DNA from: an uncultured Lewinella sp.
GTDB lineage: Bacteria; Bacteroidota; Bacteroidia; Chitinophagales; Saprospiraceae
DNA: 51,790 nucleotides
Direction: 5' to 3'
Assembly: GCA_913057785.1 (NCBI GenBank)
Contig: CAJXPD010000038.1
Location: forward strand, 1-51,790
In this document: positions 36,138-45,316 of the stretch, piece by piece
Layout of the letters: the number at the start of each line of letters is the position of its first letter
Numbering within the stretch: position 1 is the stretch's first letter
Notes under the pieces: generated by a model
Seen by the model: only the letters and a program-made list of their open reading frames with translations
Database searches by the model: none
Told to the model about the DNA's origin: nothing
Position numbers and translations under genes: made by a program

Positions 36138-38537
36138 ATGACCGTAATTAAAGATCCAACCCCGAAATCAAGGTTATCTACCATACAGGATGACCCAATA
36201 CGAAATGAAAACATTTTTGGCGACTTCCGCTTCCCCTTTACCACGAAATTGAGTTTCGTTCCCCTACTTCGGCATTGGGAGAGTTTGGTAAAAAGTAACC
36301 AACCTACTCAAGCCTTCATTGCGAAAGAAATCAAAAGACATATTCAGGATGCTCCCCCTTTGCAAAAAGCGGTCAATAATCCAAAGATCTTAGAACGCTT
36401 TCCCGAATTGGTCAATTTGATGTTGGCTCCACTATTTCCTGCGGCACCAGGCGTTGATTCTCTAGGCCGCGTTTTCAAGCCAATGGATCTGCGCAGCATT
36501 TATCGGACACCGGGCTTTGATGCCTTGATACACGAGACTCCCTATGAGTATTTTATTCTCAATAGAGAACCCGAAGAATGCATGGCCAACGGTATCTATG
36601 CCAGCTACTGTCTACTTTTGAATGCCCATTATGGCTATCAACTCCCGATCCAAAACAACTACAATGTATCCGTTCAACTAGCCGATAGTGGTCTCATTCG
36701 ACACTACAAATGCGTCAATAACTTAAACTTCATGGACGTAGTGGTGGTGAAGCCTCTACCCAAACTGACAGATAATCAGATCCAGAACCTCCTCAGTACC
36801 CCGCTTGACTATAAGAAATGGCTACAAGCGATTCCTCCTGACCACTTCGAACTACATGGGATCATTGCTGACACCATGACCGACATCACGGAGGAGATGT
36901 CCATTTCTCAATTGAAGAATCAACTGCTCCATAAAAGTGCTTTTGGCGGCCGCCAGCGCATCGAAGAGCTGGAGCAATCCCTTAGATCTTATCTAGCTCT
37001 ACCTGACTTGAGATTGGGTCTTACCGCCTTGGATGACAGTGGTTCACTCTGCATCGCCTATAAATATCAAATAGAATACCTTCTTTTCACCAATGAAACG
37101 GAGGCAGACAATCCATTTTTACAGAAGGGATCTATTTACCACAAGGTATTGAAGAGCAAAAAGCACATGCTGCTGCAAGACATTAGCCAATATGAAGATC
37201 CCACCACCGCTGAAGTTGCCCTAATCAATGACGGATATCGCAGTGTATTGGCTTATCCCTTGTTGAACAAAGGCCAGGAACTCATTGGTTTACTGGAGGT
37301 TGCCTCCGGCGAAACCAGAGCGATCAATGATCTGACCGCCATGAAAATCACGGAGATCATTCCACTATTCGAAATGGCCATCCTGCGTAGAAGAGAAGAA
37401 CTAGACAACCAGATAGAAGCGATCATTCGAGAAAAATATACCTCACTCCACCCTAGCGTAGAATGGAAATTTATGGAAAATGCCTATCACATCTGGCAAG
37501 ACAGAATGGAGCAAGGAGAAGAGGGATTACCTAAGCCGATTTCGTTTAAGAGTGTGGCTCCGTTCTACGGACAATCTGATATCGTATCTTCTACGACCTT
37601 GCGTAATAAGGCGGTCCAAGCAGACTTGGAAGACAACCTAAAGATGGCCTATGGTCTATTAAAGGATTTTACAGCCCTTGTACCCTTGCCGGTACTTGAT
37701 CAGTTCATTTTCAAGATAGATCAGCAATTACAGGGATTAAATCAAGATTTCACTTCTGCCCGCGAAAGCAAACTCGTTGAGTTTATCCACATGGAGCTTC
37801 ATCCTTTGCTCATGCAAATAGCAGAAGATTTGCCACAGTTGAGGGAACGCATCGAAGCTTACTTTAAAGAGCTAGATCCAACCTCTGGTGTCCTATATAA
37901 TCGCAGAAGAGATTACGAAAAGAGTGTCGCGATGATCAATGACACTTTGGTTCGAAGGCTGCAGAAGGAGCAGGATAAAGCACAAGCACTAGTACCGCAT
38001 TATTTCGAAAAATACAAAACGGACGGAATAGAATTCGATATGTATGCGGGGCAAAGTTTGCTAAGAACTGGCACCTTTAGCAACCTTCATCTAAGGAATT
38101 TACGTATTTGGCAATTAACAGCGCTTTGTAAATTGACAAGAGAAACGGCCTTGATCCGGCCCAAATTGCCCGTACCCTTAGAAACAGCACAGATGATTTT
38201 TGTGTATGGCAATGCGATCGACATTCACTTCAGAATGGACGAAAAACGCTTCGACGTAGATGGCGCCTACAACATTCGATATGAGATCATCAAGAAGCGG
38301 ATTGACAAAGCCCTGATTACAGGAACAAATGAAAGACTTAGATCACCAGGTACGATCTCAATCGTCTACACCAATGACAAGGACCGCAAGGAATACCTAG
38401 AGTACCTTGAATTCCTTACTGCTAAGGGTTGGTTAGCGGGGGAAGTGGAAGACCTAACCTTGGCCAAACTACAAGGGGTGGAAGGATTAAGAGCGCTGCG
38501 TGTGAAGGTAAACGTGGAACTTGAAATTGAAGATTAA
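36138..38537 (+). CDS. Large GAF-domain protein of unknown function
   Basis: This 799-residue cytoplasmic protein has no signal peptide. The region at about 288-420 has GAF character: LRLGLTALDDSGSLCIAYKY, then a ligand-loop stretch, then SVLAYPLLNKGQELIGLLEV. A helical linker (REELDNQIEAIIREKYTSL) resembles a signalling helix. The C-terminal 380 residues are mostly helical and end in a beta-rich module (RFDVDGAYNIRYEIIKKRIDKA, GTISIVYTNDKDRKEYLEYL), typical of a Bacteroidota family with unknown function. No kinase, cyclase or DNA-binding domain is visible. It is followed after 53 bases by the degenerate HD-like gene, which may be its partner. Confidence 0.82.
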   Translation: MTVIKDPTPKSRLSTIQDDPIRNENIFGDFRFPFTTKLSFVPLLRHWESLVKSNQPTQAFIAKEIKRHIQDAPPLQKAVNNPKILERFPELVNLMLAPLFPAAPGVDSLGRVFKPMDLRSIYRTPGFDALIHETPYEYFILNREPEECMANGIYASYCLLLNAHYGYQLPIQNNYNVSVQLADSGLIRHYKCVNNLNFMDVVVVKPLPKLTDNQIQNLLSTPLDYKKWLQAIPPDHFELHGIIADTMTDITEEMSISQLKNQLLHKSAFGGRQRIEELEQSLRSYLALPDLRLGLTALDDSGSLCIAYKYQIEYLLFTNETEADNPFLQKGSIYHKVLKSKKHMLLQDISQYEDPTTAEVALINDGYRSVLAYPLLNKGQELIGLLEVASGETRAINDLTAMKITEIIPLFEMAILRRREELDNQIEAIIREKYTSLHPSVEWKFMENAYHIWQDRMEQGEEGLPKPISFKSVAPFYGQSDIVSSTTLRNKAVQADLEDNLKMAYGLLKDFTALVPLPVLDQFIFKIDQQLQGLNQDFTSARESKLVEFIHMELHPLLMQIAEDLPQLRERIEAYFKELDPTSGVLYNRRRDYEKSVAMINDTLVRRLQKEQDKAQALVPHYFEKYKTDGIEFDMYAGQSLLRTGTFSNLHLRNLRIWQLTALCKLTRETALIRPKLPVPLETAQMIFVYGNAIDIHFRMDEKRFDVDGAYNIRYEIIKKRIDKALITGTNERLRSPGTISIVYTNDKDRKEYLEYLEFLTAKGWLAGEVEDLTLAKLQGVEGLRALRVKVNVELEIED

Positions 38538-38590
38538 TGTAGTAGACCATAAAAGACCACCTATCAATTCATAAAACAAAACCCGATCCA

Positions 38591-38998
38591 ATGAATTCGC
38601 CCATCGTTAACAACACCTTCCAGTTTGTCCAATACTTATATAGATCCTATTTACCTCAAGGATTTGACCGTTTTGAATTGGATCAAGCGGTTCTAGAAAA
38701 AAATTCCTGGGTAAGTAAAGGATTACAAGCAGGCTTGTCTGACACAGAACTGGAAACATTGGCGCTTACCGCTCTCCTATATCGTGTTGGAATTATTGAA
38801 ACTTTTCGTTCCTACTCCAAAGTGAGTCGTACCATTGCCGAAAGATACCTGAAAGAGCAAAAGTATCCCAGCAAGCGGATTGCATCTATTTTGCACGCCA
38901 TATCAGTGGCCAATAAGGGAGGACAAATGGCACAGCAGAGATTGGAACAGATTATCGTTAGTAAATCAAAAGCTGAAGTTGGAGATGTTTGGCCTTAG
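38591..38998 (+). CDS. Degenerate HD-domain-like small protein
   Basis: This 135-residue helical protein resembles the small HD hydrolases that begin with a YHNLEHT-like segment and carry LSxxELExLxLAALFHDxG. Here the middle reads GLSDTELETLALTALLYRVGII, so the HD dyad is replaced by Tyr64-Arg65. The first histidine is also absent. The downstream RTIAERYLKEQKYPSKRI matches the usual helix after the HD site. It is therefore probably a catalytically dead, ligand-binding or scaffold version. It shares an operon with the GAF protein and is followed by a 10-bp hairpin terminator. Confidence 0.7.
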   Translation: MNSPIVNNTFQFVQYLYRSYLPQGFDRFELDQAVLEKNSWVSKGLQAGLSDTELETLALTALLYRVGIIETFRSYSKVSRTIAERYLKEQKYPSKRIASILHAISVANKGGQMAQQRLEQIIVSKSKAEVGDVWP

Positions 38999-39044
38999 GC
39001 CATGTTCTTAATGGTCGTAGGGCGCGTTATTGGGACAAATAAAA

Positions 39045-39067
39045 AGTGCCTCTTGAGAAGAGGCACT
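39045..39067 (+). terminator. Terminator of the GAF/HD-like operon
   Basis: AGTGCCTCTT (39045-39054) pairs perfectly with AAGAGGCACT (39058-39067) around a 3-base loop, about 46 bases after the stop codon. It is preceded by an A-run, but no T-run follows on the plus strand. Confidence 0.7.
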
Positions 39068-39574
39068 ACTAATGAACAGAATCCCATGAAACGAAATAAA
39101 CGCCGTTTAATATCTTTTCAAAAGTCGCAAGGACTTATTGTTATGTCTTGTGAATAGAGGATGACAGAAGGTGTTTGTTTTAAGTTATCACTCTTACTTA
39201 AGTAACAATCAATTGCTGCGAAAAGTTGGGTCAAAGTAGCGGTTATAACGAAGGTAACGGTAGTAGTAGTGCGGTGAGTGTTTGTTTTACATTTTGCTCT
39301 CGTATAACCGGTTTCGCACAAATTATATTGTCTTGTACCCTATAAATTTTCAACAAAATCCGACGACTTGAAAAAATCTGAGACCAATCAGGCCTCAAAT
39401 TCGATGAACGGATCAATCCGCTCAATAAAGCTGAGACTTTTATCGGCTTTTTTGAAATATTTGCTTGGATCACCCCGGCGGTGTCGCAGGTAGAAAATAC
39501 CTGCAACGGCTTGGGATTTACAGAAGGCCTTGGCCAATACTCCTTATCTTTACCCTTAGCAGCGCTACCAACCT
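39068..39574. other. Mostly non-coding stretch after the GAF/HD operon
   Basis: Apart from the short minus-strand frame at 39388-39537, I see no credible gene. A TATCTTTA box at 39545-39552, one mismatch from TAnnTTTG, may serve the membrane-protein gene at 39575, though it is close to the ATG. Two longer minus-strand frames at 39118-39321 and 39243-39506 have no family character. Confidence 0.5.
39388..39537 (-). CDS. Possible small protein (49 residues)
   Basis: Reading from a TTG at 39537, preceded by AAGGAG, the frame encodes LAKAFCKSQAVAGIFYLRHR and ends KSLSFIERIDPFIEFEA with TGA at 39390-39388. The alternation of charged and hydrophobic residues and the natural-looking C-terminus look more protein-like than the two overlapping longer frames. 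No ATG is available, and an in-frame stop lies two codons before the TTG. It may be a gene remnant instead. I do not recognise a family. Confidence 0.28.
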   Translation of the reverse strand: MAKAFCKSQAVAGIFYLRHRRGDPSKYFKKADKSLSFIERIDPFIEFEA

Positions 39575-40210
39575 ATGCTAACAATCAAGCAAAGGAAAAT
39601 ATCAAAGGAAGAGTTACTCAAGCTTCAAAACCTAGAGCCTAAGTTTTGGGACAAATTTGAGCGCTTCATCTTACTACTTATTGTGAGCATTTTCGTACTC
39701 CTCATGCCCTTCTTGTGGTATGACAAGAGATACCCCGTTCCTCCTACCACTGAAATCATCATTCTTATCCCATTGCTTATTGCAGCTATACTCTTAGCCT
39801 TATATCTACACCGATGGATCACTAAAATAGAAGGTCCCAGTTATTCTGTGTCGCCCAACATGAAGGTGGAAGAATGGCATATCCAGGCAGAACGAGTCAT
39901 TCAAAGAGAAGATATTGAGGACTTTGGCCCTGGCTACTATTTTCAAGTTTTGCACGAGGGCAAAAAACAATGGCTATTCCTATGGGGACAGTACTTCTAT
40001 GATTATAACGAAGTCTATGATTTTCCCAATGCGGATTTCACCCTAACTCGGCGGGCAGACAATAAATCGGTATTAAGCATAAAAGTCCACGGAGAGGCCT
40101 TGGCCATCGAAAAAAGCTTACCTCCCTTCCCTAAAAAAGCCTGGCGGACAGGAAAAACGGAAGAGGACGGTGATATACTGGACGAAATCCCAGATTGGTC
40201 AACCTGGTAG
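39575..40210 (+). CDS. Two-helix membrane protein of unknown function
   Basis: This 211-residue protein has two close membrane helices (about 31-48 and 61-80) joined by a short loop KRYPVPPTT. A cytoplasmic or periplasmic domain of about 125 residues follows. That domain begins with EGPSYSVSPNMKVEEWHIQ and is rich in aromatic and acidic residues (GYYFQVLHEGKKQWLFLWGQYFYDYNEVYDFPNADF), as in small beta-sandwich domains. I do not recognise the family. The hydrolase at 40310 follows 99 bases later, behind its own promoter box. Confidence 0.75.
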   Translation: MLTIKQRKISKEELLKLQNLEPKFWDKFERFILLLIVSIFVLLMPFLWYDKRYPVPPTTEIIILIPLLIAAILLALYLHRWITKIEGPSYSVSPNMKVEEWHIQAERVIQREDIEDFGPGYYFQVLHEGKKQWLFLWGQYFYDYNEVYDFPNADFTLTRRADNKSVLSIKVHGEALAIEKSLPPFPKKAWRTGKTEEDGDILDEIPDWSTW

Positions 40211-40258
40211 TAGTCCTGGCCACGGTCTTCCCCACTCAACTTCTGCCGGAAAAAGGTG

Positions 40259-40266
40259 TATATTTG
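40259..40266 (+). promoter_or_regulatory. TAnnTTTG box upstream of the lysophospholipase-like gene
   Basis: TATATTTG is a perfect -7 match, 43 bases before the ATG at 40310. No good -33 TTG was found at the usual distance. Confidence 0.5.
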
Positions 40267-40309
40267 GATTTTCTAACCAGCGATCATTACCCTTCAACAC
40301 CTTTCAGAC

Positions 40310-41149
40310 ATGCCACACGTTGAAACATTCCACGAAACTACGGATGGGAAAAAGCTTTACTTACAAGCTTGGGAACCCGAATCTGAACGCAAAGCAGCTA
40401 TGCTGTTGGTTCATGGTCTTGGCGAACACAGTTCTCGTTACGCACATCTAGCTGAGTACTTGAATACGAAAGGCATTGCCGTATATACTTTTGATGGCAG
40501 AGGTCATGGCAAGTCATCCAAGCCCAAAGTTACAGCCTACTTCGAGAGAGCTTCCATTTACGTCAAAGACGTGGACGATCTCTACAAAAAAATGAAGGAA
40601 TACGTTGGTGAAACGCCCTGCTTTATTTTCGGCCATAGCATGGGTGGAGGAATGGTAGCTCAGCACGTTTTAACGCACCAACCAGATACAAAAGGAGTCA
40701 TCTTAAGTGCTCCTGCCCTGATGGCCGGCGATGATATTTCTCCGTTCCTGATCAAGATTTCTGGCTTTCTGAGTAAAGTTGCGCCAAAACTGAAGGCGGT
40801 TAAATTGGATTCGAGTCATCTTTCGCATGATCCGCAAGTGAAGAAAGATTATGATGCCGATGAATTGGTCTATTCCAAGGGAATCCCCGCTAGAACCGGT
40901 GCAGAGTTGTTAAACATGATCGATGAGATCCAGGCTAATATGGATCAATTTGAGCTCCCCGTATTGCTTTTGCATGGTACGGAGGATCATTTGACCAATA
41001 TCAATGGGACTAAGCTACTTTACTCCAAAGCCACCAGCCAGGATAAAACCTTAAAGCTTTATGAGGGTTTCTATCATGAATTGGTTAATGAGGTAGAAAA
41101 GGAAACGGTGATGAAAGACATCGCAGATTGGATGTTGGAAAGGCTGTAG
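40310..41149 (+). CDS. Monoacylglycerol-lipase-like alpha/beta hydrolase
   Basis: This 279-residue cytoplasmic hydrolase has the COG2267 layout. The oxyanion segment is LLVHGLGEHSSRY, the typical DGRGHGKSS follows, then the nucleophile elbow FGHSMGGG with Ser110, the acid in HGTEDHLT (Asp226) and the catalytic His256 in FYHELVNE. It probably releases fatty acids from mono- or lysoglycerides. It has its own promoter box; the short-chain dehydrogenase gene follows 78 bases later. Confidence 0.92.
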   Translation: MPHVETFHETTDGKKLYLQAWEPESERKAAMLLVHGLGEHSSRYAHLAEYLNTKGIAVYTFDGRGHGKSSKPKVTAYFERASIYVKDVDDLYKKMKEYVGETPCFIFGHSMGGGMVAQHVLTHQPDTKGVILSAPALMAGDDISPFLIKISGFLSKVAPKLKAVKLDSSHLSHDPQVKKDYDADELVYSKGIPARTGAELLNMIDEIQANMDQFELPVLLLHGTEDHLTNINGTKLLYSKATSQDKTLKLYEGFYHELVNEVEKETVMKDIADWMLERL

Positions 41150-41227
41150 ACCTTCATGATAAACGCTCCTTCAAACTAACCGCTAACAAATTACCGAGCA
41201 CTTAAATCTTAAAACTCACATAATAGT

Positions 41228-42019
41228 ATGTCCTCACTTCATAACAATGAGCTTTTTTCTGTAAAAGATAAAACTGTTTTAGTTACCGGAGGTTCCCGTG
41301 GTATCGGCTTGATGATAGCTCGAACCTTAGTAGAAAACGGTGCCAAAGTTTACATTTCTTCTCGTAAAGCCGCGGTCTGCCAAGCCGTAGCGGAGGAGCT
41401 ATCTAAAATAGGAAACTGTATCGCGATTCCCGCCGATATATCAACAGCAGAAGGAAGAGCCTATTTAGTGAATGCGCTAAAAGAGCAGGAAACGGGCTTA
41501 GATGTACTCGTGAATAATGCGGGAGCTAACTGGGGGGCCCCATTTAAAGACTATCCGGAATCAGGTTATGATAAAGTGATGGACCTGAATGTAAAGTCCA
41601 TTTTCTTTTTGACGCAGGATCTTTTACCATTATTACTAGCCAAGGCTAGCCTAGAGCAGCCAGCCAATGTGATCAATATCGGCTCGATTGACGGCATGAG
41701 AGTTTCTACCTTGGACAATTCCGCTTATGGTGTAAGTAAAGCAGCAGTACATCACCTCACCAAAATTCTTGCCGTGAAAATGCAAGGCAAAGGAATCACC
41801 GTTAATGCTGTAGCGCCTGGTCCATTTAGAAGCAAAATGACAGAAAGTATGCTAGATGCTTTTCAAAAGCAGGTAGAAGGTGTCAACCCAATGAAACGTA
41901 TTGGGATGGATGGTGACATGGGCGGCATCGTTGTCTTCCTTGCTTCAAGAGCTGGATCTTATGTCAATGGCGCAGTAATCCCTGTAGATGGAGGTATGCA
42001 TTTGCTAAGTATGGTCTAA
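41228..42019 (+). CDS. Short-chain dehydrogenase/reductase (RhlG/FabG-like)
   Basis: This 263-residue protein is a classical SDR. TGGSRGIG (about 20-27) binds the cofactor, NNAGANWGAP follows, and the catalytic Ser153, Tyr167 and Lys171 are in NIGSIDG and YGVSKAA. The Arg after the first strand (SSRKAA) suggests NADPH preference. The sequence is close to RhlG-type beta-ketoacyl reductases, but the substrate is not certain. It sits between a lipase-like and a DUF885 gene, with no clear pathway link. Confidence 0.93.
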   Translation: MSSLHNNELFSVKDKTVLVTGGSRGIGLMIARTLVENGAKVYISSRKAAVCQAVAEELSKIGNCIAIPADISTAEGRAYLVNALKEQETGLDVLVNNAGANWGAPFKDYPESGYDKVMDLNVKSIFFLTQDLLPLLLAKASLEQPANVINIGSIDGMRVSTLDNSAYGVSKAAVHHLTKILAVKMQGKGITVNAVAPGPFRSKMTESMLDAFQKQVEGVNPMKRIGMDGDMGGIVVFLASRAGSYVNGAVIPVDGGMHLLSMV

Positions 42020-42072
42020 AACCTTGTCCTCACATCTATTTTCACTGCCAGAACTCATCTAAATTACAATCG

Positions 42073-43866
42073 ATGAAACTGTATTCTATTCTTTTCGGCC
42101 TAGGGATGTTACTCTTAGCCAGCTGTAAGACCGATGGTGCTAATCAAGTCTCCGAAGAAGGGGAGAATAACGCCAGCATCGCATTTGAGGAAATGTTGGA
42201 CGACTACTATGAAGAAGATTTAAAACTTAATCCTCTGAAAGCCACTATGGCTGGGGATAACCGATATAACAATCACTTCCCAAATTCACTTTCGGACGAA
42301 CACCAGTCCGCCCTCAAAGCTTATTTCTCCAAATACTTGGAAGAAGCGAAGTCTTTTAAGAACGAAGACCTGAAGGATGGCGAGCAATTGAGCAAGGCCA
42401 TTTTGCTCTGGGAATGTGAAATCAACCTGGCCCGTCTCAATTACAGAGAAGACCTCCGACCGATCGACCAAATGTGGTCGGTCAATTTAATGGTCGGTCA
42501 GTTGGCCAGCGGAGCTAGTGCTCAGCCGTTCAACACGGTGGAAGATTACAACAACTGGCTGGAGCGCTTAGATGGATATTTGGAGTGGATGGCTACAGCC
42601 GAAGATAAGATGCGAGCTGGAATTGAATTAGGCTATGTACTGCCAAAATCCCTAATCAAGAAAGTGCTGCCCCAATTAGAAGCCCTAACCGTAGAAGATT
42701 TGGACCAACACCTGTTCTACAGTCCCATCAAAGATTTCCCCGATGGCTTCTCTGATGTAGATCGGGAATCTCTAAAGGCGGCTTTTGGCAGCATGATTAG
42801 TGATAAGATCATACCTGCATATAAAAGTCTCTATGACTTTATGAGCACAGAGTACCTGGCAGCTGGCCGAACTAGTAGCGGAATCTCAGACATTCCCAAT
42901 GGAAAGGAATACTATAAGCACCAGATCAAAACTTATACTACAACCAATATGACGGCCGATGAGATTCATCAGCTAGGCTTGGATGAAGTGGCACGTATCT
43001 CTGCAGAAATGGAAAAGGTGAAGGAGGAAGTAGGATTTGAAGGGGATTTGAAGTCCTTTTTTGATTTTGTCAGAACCAATAAGGAATTGATGCCCTTTAC
43101 TGAACCGCAACAGGTGCTAGACAACTTCAATGCTATACATGAGCGCATGAAGCCACAACTTACTAAGTTGTTTGATTTGAAGCCCAAAACACCCTTTGAA
43201 GTTCGTCGTACGGAAGCCTTCCGGGAAAAATCAGCCAGCGCAGAATACAACCCAGGTTCCTTAGATGGCACCCGACCCGGCATTTTCTACACCCCTATTC
43301 CAGATGCTACGAAATACAATACCTATTCAGATGAATCTCTATTCTTGCACGAAGCCATACCTGGACATCACTACCAAATATCCTTGACGCAAGAGAATGA
43401 AGAAATGCCCAAATTCCGTAAAACCTTATGGTATAGCGGTTATGGAGAAGGTTGGGCACTCTACACGGAGTCACTTGGGAAAGAATTAGGTTTATATACA
43501 GATCCTTACCAATACTTTGGTATGCTAGGGGCGGAAATGCACCGTGCCATTCGATTGGTCGTCGATACCGGCATACATTCCAAGGGCTGGTCCCGAGAAA
43601 AAGCCATTGAGTATTCCTTGGAAAATGAGGCGGAAAGCGAGGCTAGCATTATATCTGAGATCGAGCGCTACATGGCCAATCCAGGTCAGGCTCTTTCCTA
43701 TAAAATTGGACAGCTAAAAATTCGCGAGCTACGCAATCGCTCACAAGAGGCACTTGGAGAAGCTTTTGACATTCGAAAATTCCACAATCAAGTACTAGAA
43801 ACTGGTTGTGTTCCATTGGCCTTACTAGAGAATAAGATCGACAACTGGATTGCTGCCAATCAATAA
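42073..43866 (+). CDS. DUF885 lipoprotein (putative metallopeptidase)
   Basis: This 597-residue protein has a lipoprotein signal (LLLASCKTD, Cys17) and a full DUF885 domain. The motif LHEAIPGHHYQISLTQE near residue 430 holds the HExxxxHH-type putative zinc site of the family. GYGEGWALYTESLGKELGLY follows and supplies the likely third ligand. These proteins are predicted envelope peptidases, though few have been assayed. It precedes the methyltransferase by 22 bases and may share its transcript. Confidence 0.9.
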   Translation: MKLYSILFGLGMLLLASCKTDGANQVSEEGENNASIAFEEMLDDYYEEDLKLNPLKATMAGDNRYNNHFPNSLSDEHQSALKAYFSKYLEEAKSFKNEDLKDGEQLSKAILLWECEINLARLNYREDLRPIDQMWSVNLMVGQLASGASAQPFNTVEDYNNWLERLDGYLEWMATAEDKMRAGIELGYVLPKSLIKKVLPQLEALTVEDLDQHLFYSPIKDFPDGFSDVDRESLKAAFGSMISDKIIPAYKSLYDFMSTEYLAAGRTSSGISDIPNGKEYYKHQIKTYTTTNMTADEIHQLGLDEVARISAEMEKVKEEVGFEGDLKSFFDFVRTNKELMPFTEPQQVLDNFNAIHERMKPQLTKLFDLKPKTPFEVRRTEAFREKSASAEYNPGSLDGTRPGIFYTPIPDATKYNTYSDESLFLHEAIPGHHYQISLTQENEEMPKFRKTLWYSGYGEGWALYTESLGKELGLYTDPYQYFGMLGAEMHRAIRLVVDTGIHSKGWSREKAIEYSLENEAESEASIISEIERYMANPGQALSYKIGQLKIRELRNRSQEALGEAFDIRKFHNQVLETGCVPLALLENKIDNWIAANQ

Positions 43867-43888
43867 TACCACTGCTAAATAGCTAGGC

Positions 43889-44752
43889 ATGGAACCCAAA
43901 AAGACCTTCAGCCCCGCCGACATTGCCGAATACTACGAAAGAACCGAGGTGCACTATCGGCGAGGCTGGGATCTTTCCCATAGCCTTGCCATGCATTACG
44001 GTTATTGGGATAAAAAAACTGAGGGTTTTCGACACTCCCTTCACCGCATGAATGAGGTACTCTCGTCCTTTGGTCAGCTTAAAGCCGGAGAAAAGGTGCT
44101 GGATGCCGGTTGTGGAGTTGGTGGCTCTTCCATTTTTCTTGCCGAGGAAATAGGTTGTGAAGTAACCGGAATTACACTTAGTGCTCAGCAAGTAGAACGA
44201 GCAAAAGCCAATGCCCTAGCGGCGGGGATTAAGGAGCGCTTGCAATTCCAACAAGCCGATTACACTGCTACGCCCTTCGCGGATAATTCCTTTGATGTTA
44301 TTTGGGCTTTAGAAAGTGCCGTACATGATCCAGAAAAGCAAGGCTTCTTCAGCGAAGCCAATCGCATTCTTCGCCCAAAGGGTCGGATCATCATGGGGGA
44401 ATACATCAAAATGAGTGCCCCGATGAAGCCTAGAGATCAAAAGCTGTTTCACCGATGGCTAGATGCCTGGGCCATTGCAAATCTTTCCACCTTACCACAC
44501 TTGACTGCAGTAGCAAGAGAACATGGATTCGATGCCTTAGAGATCCGAGAAATAAACCTTCAGATTCGTAAATCCTCTTGGCGGATGTACTATGGCTCTT
44601 TCTTCTTAGGTGTCCTTTCCGCTGGTTACCGGCTGTACAATCCTAAAGTCAGCTTTTTTGCAGATAATCACTACAAGGGTTTGCGCTATCAATACCCTGC
44701 CTTAAGGCGAGGACTGTGGTCCTACTACCTGATTTCATTGGTTAAAACCTAG
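43889..44752 (+). CDS. SAM-dependent methyltransferase
   Basis: This 287-residue protein is a class I methyltransferase with the SAM loop VLDAGCGVGGSSIFLAEE and the second motif EVTGITLSAQQVERAK. It resembles the gamma-tocopherol/sterol methyltransferase group, with the typical N-terminal LAMHYGYWD before the core. The C-terminal third contains hydrophobic stretches (YYGSFFLGVLSAGYRLY) that may contact a lipid or membrane. The substrate is unknown; a prenyl-quinone-like or carotenoid-like lipid would fit. It lies 22 bases after the DUF885 gene. Confidence 0.87.
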   Translation: MEPKKTFSPADIAEYYERTEVHYRRGWDLSHSLAMHYGYWDKKTEGFRHSLHRMNEVLSSFGQLKAGEKVLDAGCGVGGSSIFLAEEIGCEVTGITLSAQQVERAKANALAAGIKERLQFQQADYTATPFADNSFDVIWALESAVHDPEKQGFFSEANRILRPKGRIIMGEYIKMSAPMKPRDQKLFHRWLDAWAIANLSTLPHLTAVAREHGFDALEIREINLQIRKSSWRMYYGSFFLGVLSAGYRLYNPKVSFFADNHYKGLRYQYPALRRGLWSYYLISLVKT

Positions 44753-44790
44753 AAGCCAATAGCTTTATCCTTTCTTGACATCCCTCAATC

Positions 44791-44806
44791 TGGCATGAGA
44801 ATTGCG
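44791..44806 (+). promoter_or_regulatory. Sigma-54-like promoter upstream of the DUF1801 gene
   Basis: TGGCATGAGAATTGCG matches the -24/-12 consensus TGGCACRNNNNTTGCW at all but two positions. The GG and GC pairs are exactly 12 bases apart. The predicted start of transcription would be about 32 bases before the ATG at 44850. No enhancer-binding regulator gene is in the window. Confidence 0.45.
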
Positions 44807-44849
44807 CCTAAGGGAATAAATGAAGATATTGAAATCAAAATCCTACTAG

Positions 44850-45305
44850 ATGCCAACCACTGCAACAACCCCACAGGAATATGTCGATAGTTTACCTGAA
44901 GACAGAAAAGAAGCCATCCAAAAATTAAGAGAGGTCATTTCTGCAAACATCCCGGAAGGTTTTGAGGAATGCATAAACTATGGGATGATTGGCTACGTTG
45001 TCCCACATTCTATCTACCCATCGGGATACCATGTCGACAACAAACTCCCACTTCCTTTCATGAACGTGGCTTCACAGAAAAGTCATATTGCCGTTTACCA
45101 TTCTGGAGTCTATGCGAATGAAGAATTGAACGAATGGTTTCAAGAAGAATATGGAAAGCGCGGCACAACGAAACTGAATATGGGCAAGAGCTGTATCCGC
45201 TTCAAAAAGCCGCAACACATTCCATATGACCTCATCGGAGAGCTAGCCAGCAAACTCACGGTGCAGCAGTGGATCGACATGTATGAAGCTCAGATAAAGC
45301 GATAA
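44850..45305 (+). CDS. DUF1801 (YdhG-like) protein
   Basis: This 151-residue cytoplasmic protein belongs to the DUF1801 family of iron-chaperone-like (frataxin-fold) proteins. The segment YVDSLPEDRKEAIQKLREVI, then FEECINYGMIGYVVPHS and the terminal KPQHIPYDLIGELASKLTVQQWI are typical. Function is unproven in most members. It is preceded by a sigma-54-like site and ends 11 bases before the convergent ABC ATPase gene. Confidence 0.88.
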   Translation: MPTTATTPQEYVDSLPEDRKEAIQKLREVISANIPEGFEECINYGMIGYVVPHSIYPSGYHVDNKLPLPFMNVASQKSHIAVYHSGVYANEELNEWFQEEYGKRGTTKLNMGKSCIRFKKPQHIPYDLIGELASKLTVQQWIDMYEAQIKR

Positions 45306-45316
45306 AAGTAACCACC

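Noticed and set aside
39118..39321. 67-residue minus-strand frame
   Set aside because: Thr-rich low-complexity product with no plausible domain and no promoter; overlaps another spurious frame.
39243..39506. 87-residue minus-strand frame
   Set aside because: No family character; a shorter frame in the same place (39388-39537) reads more naturally.
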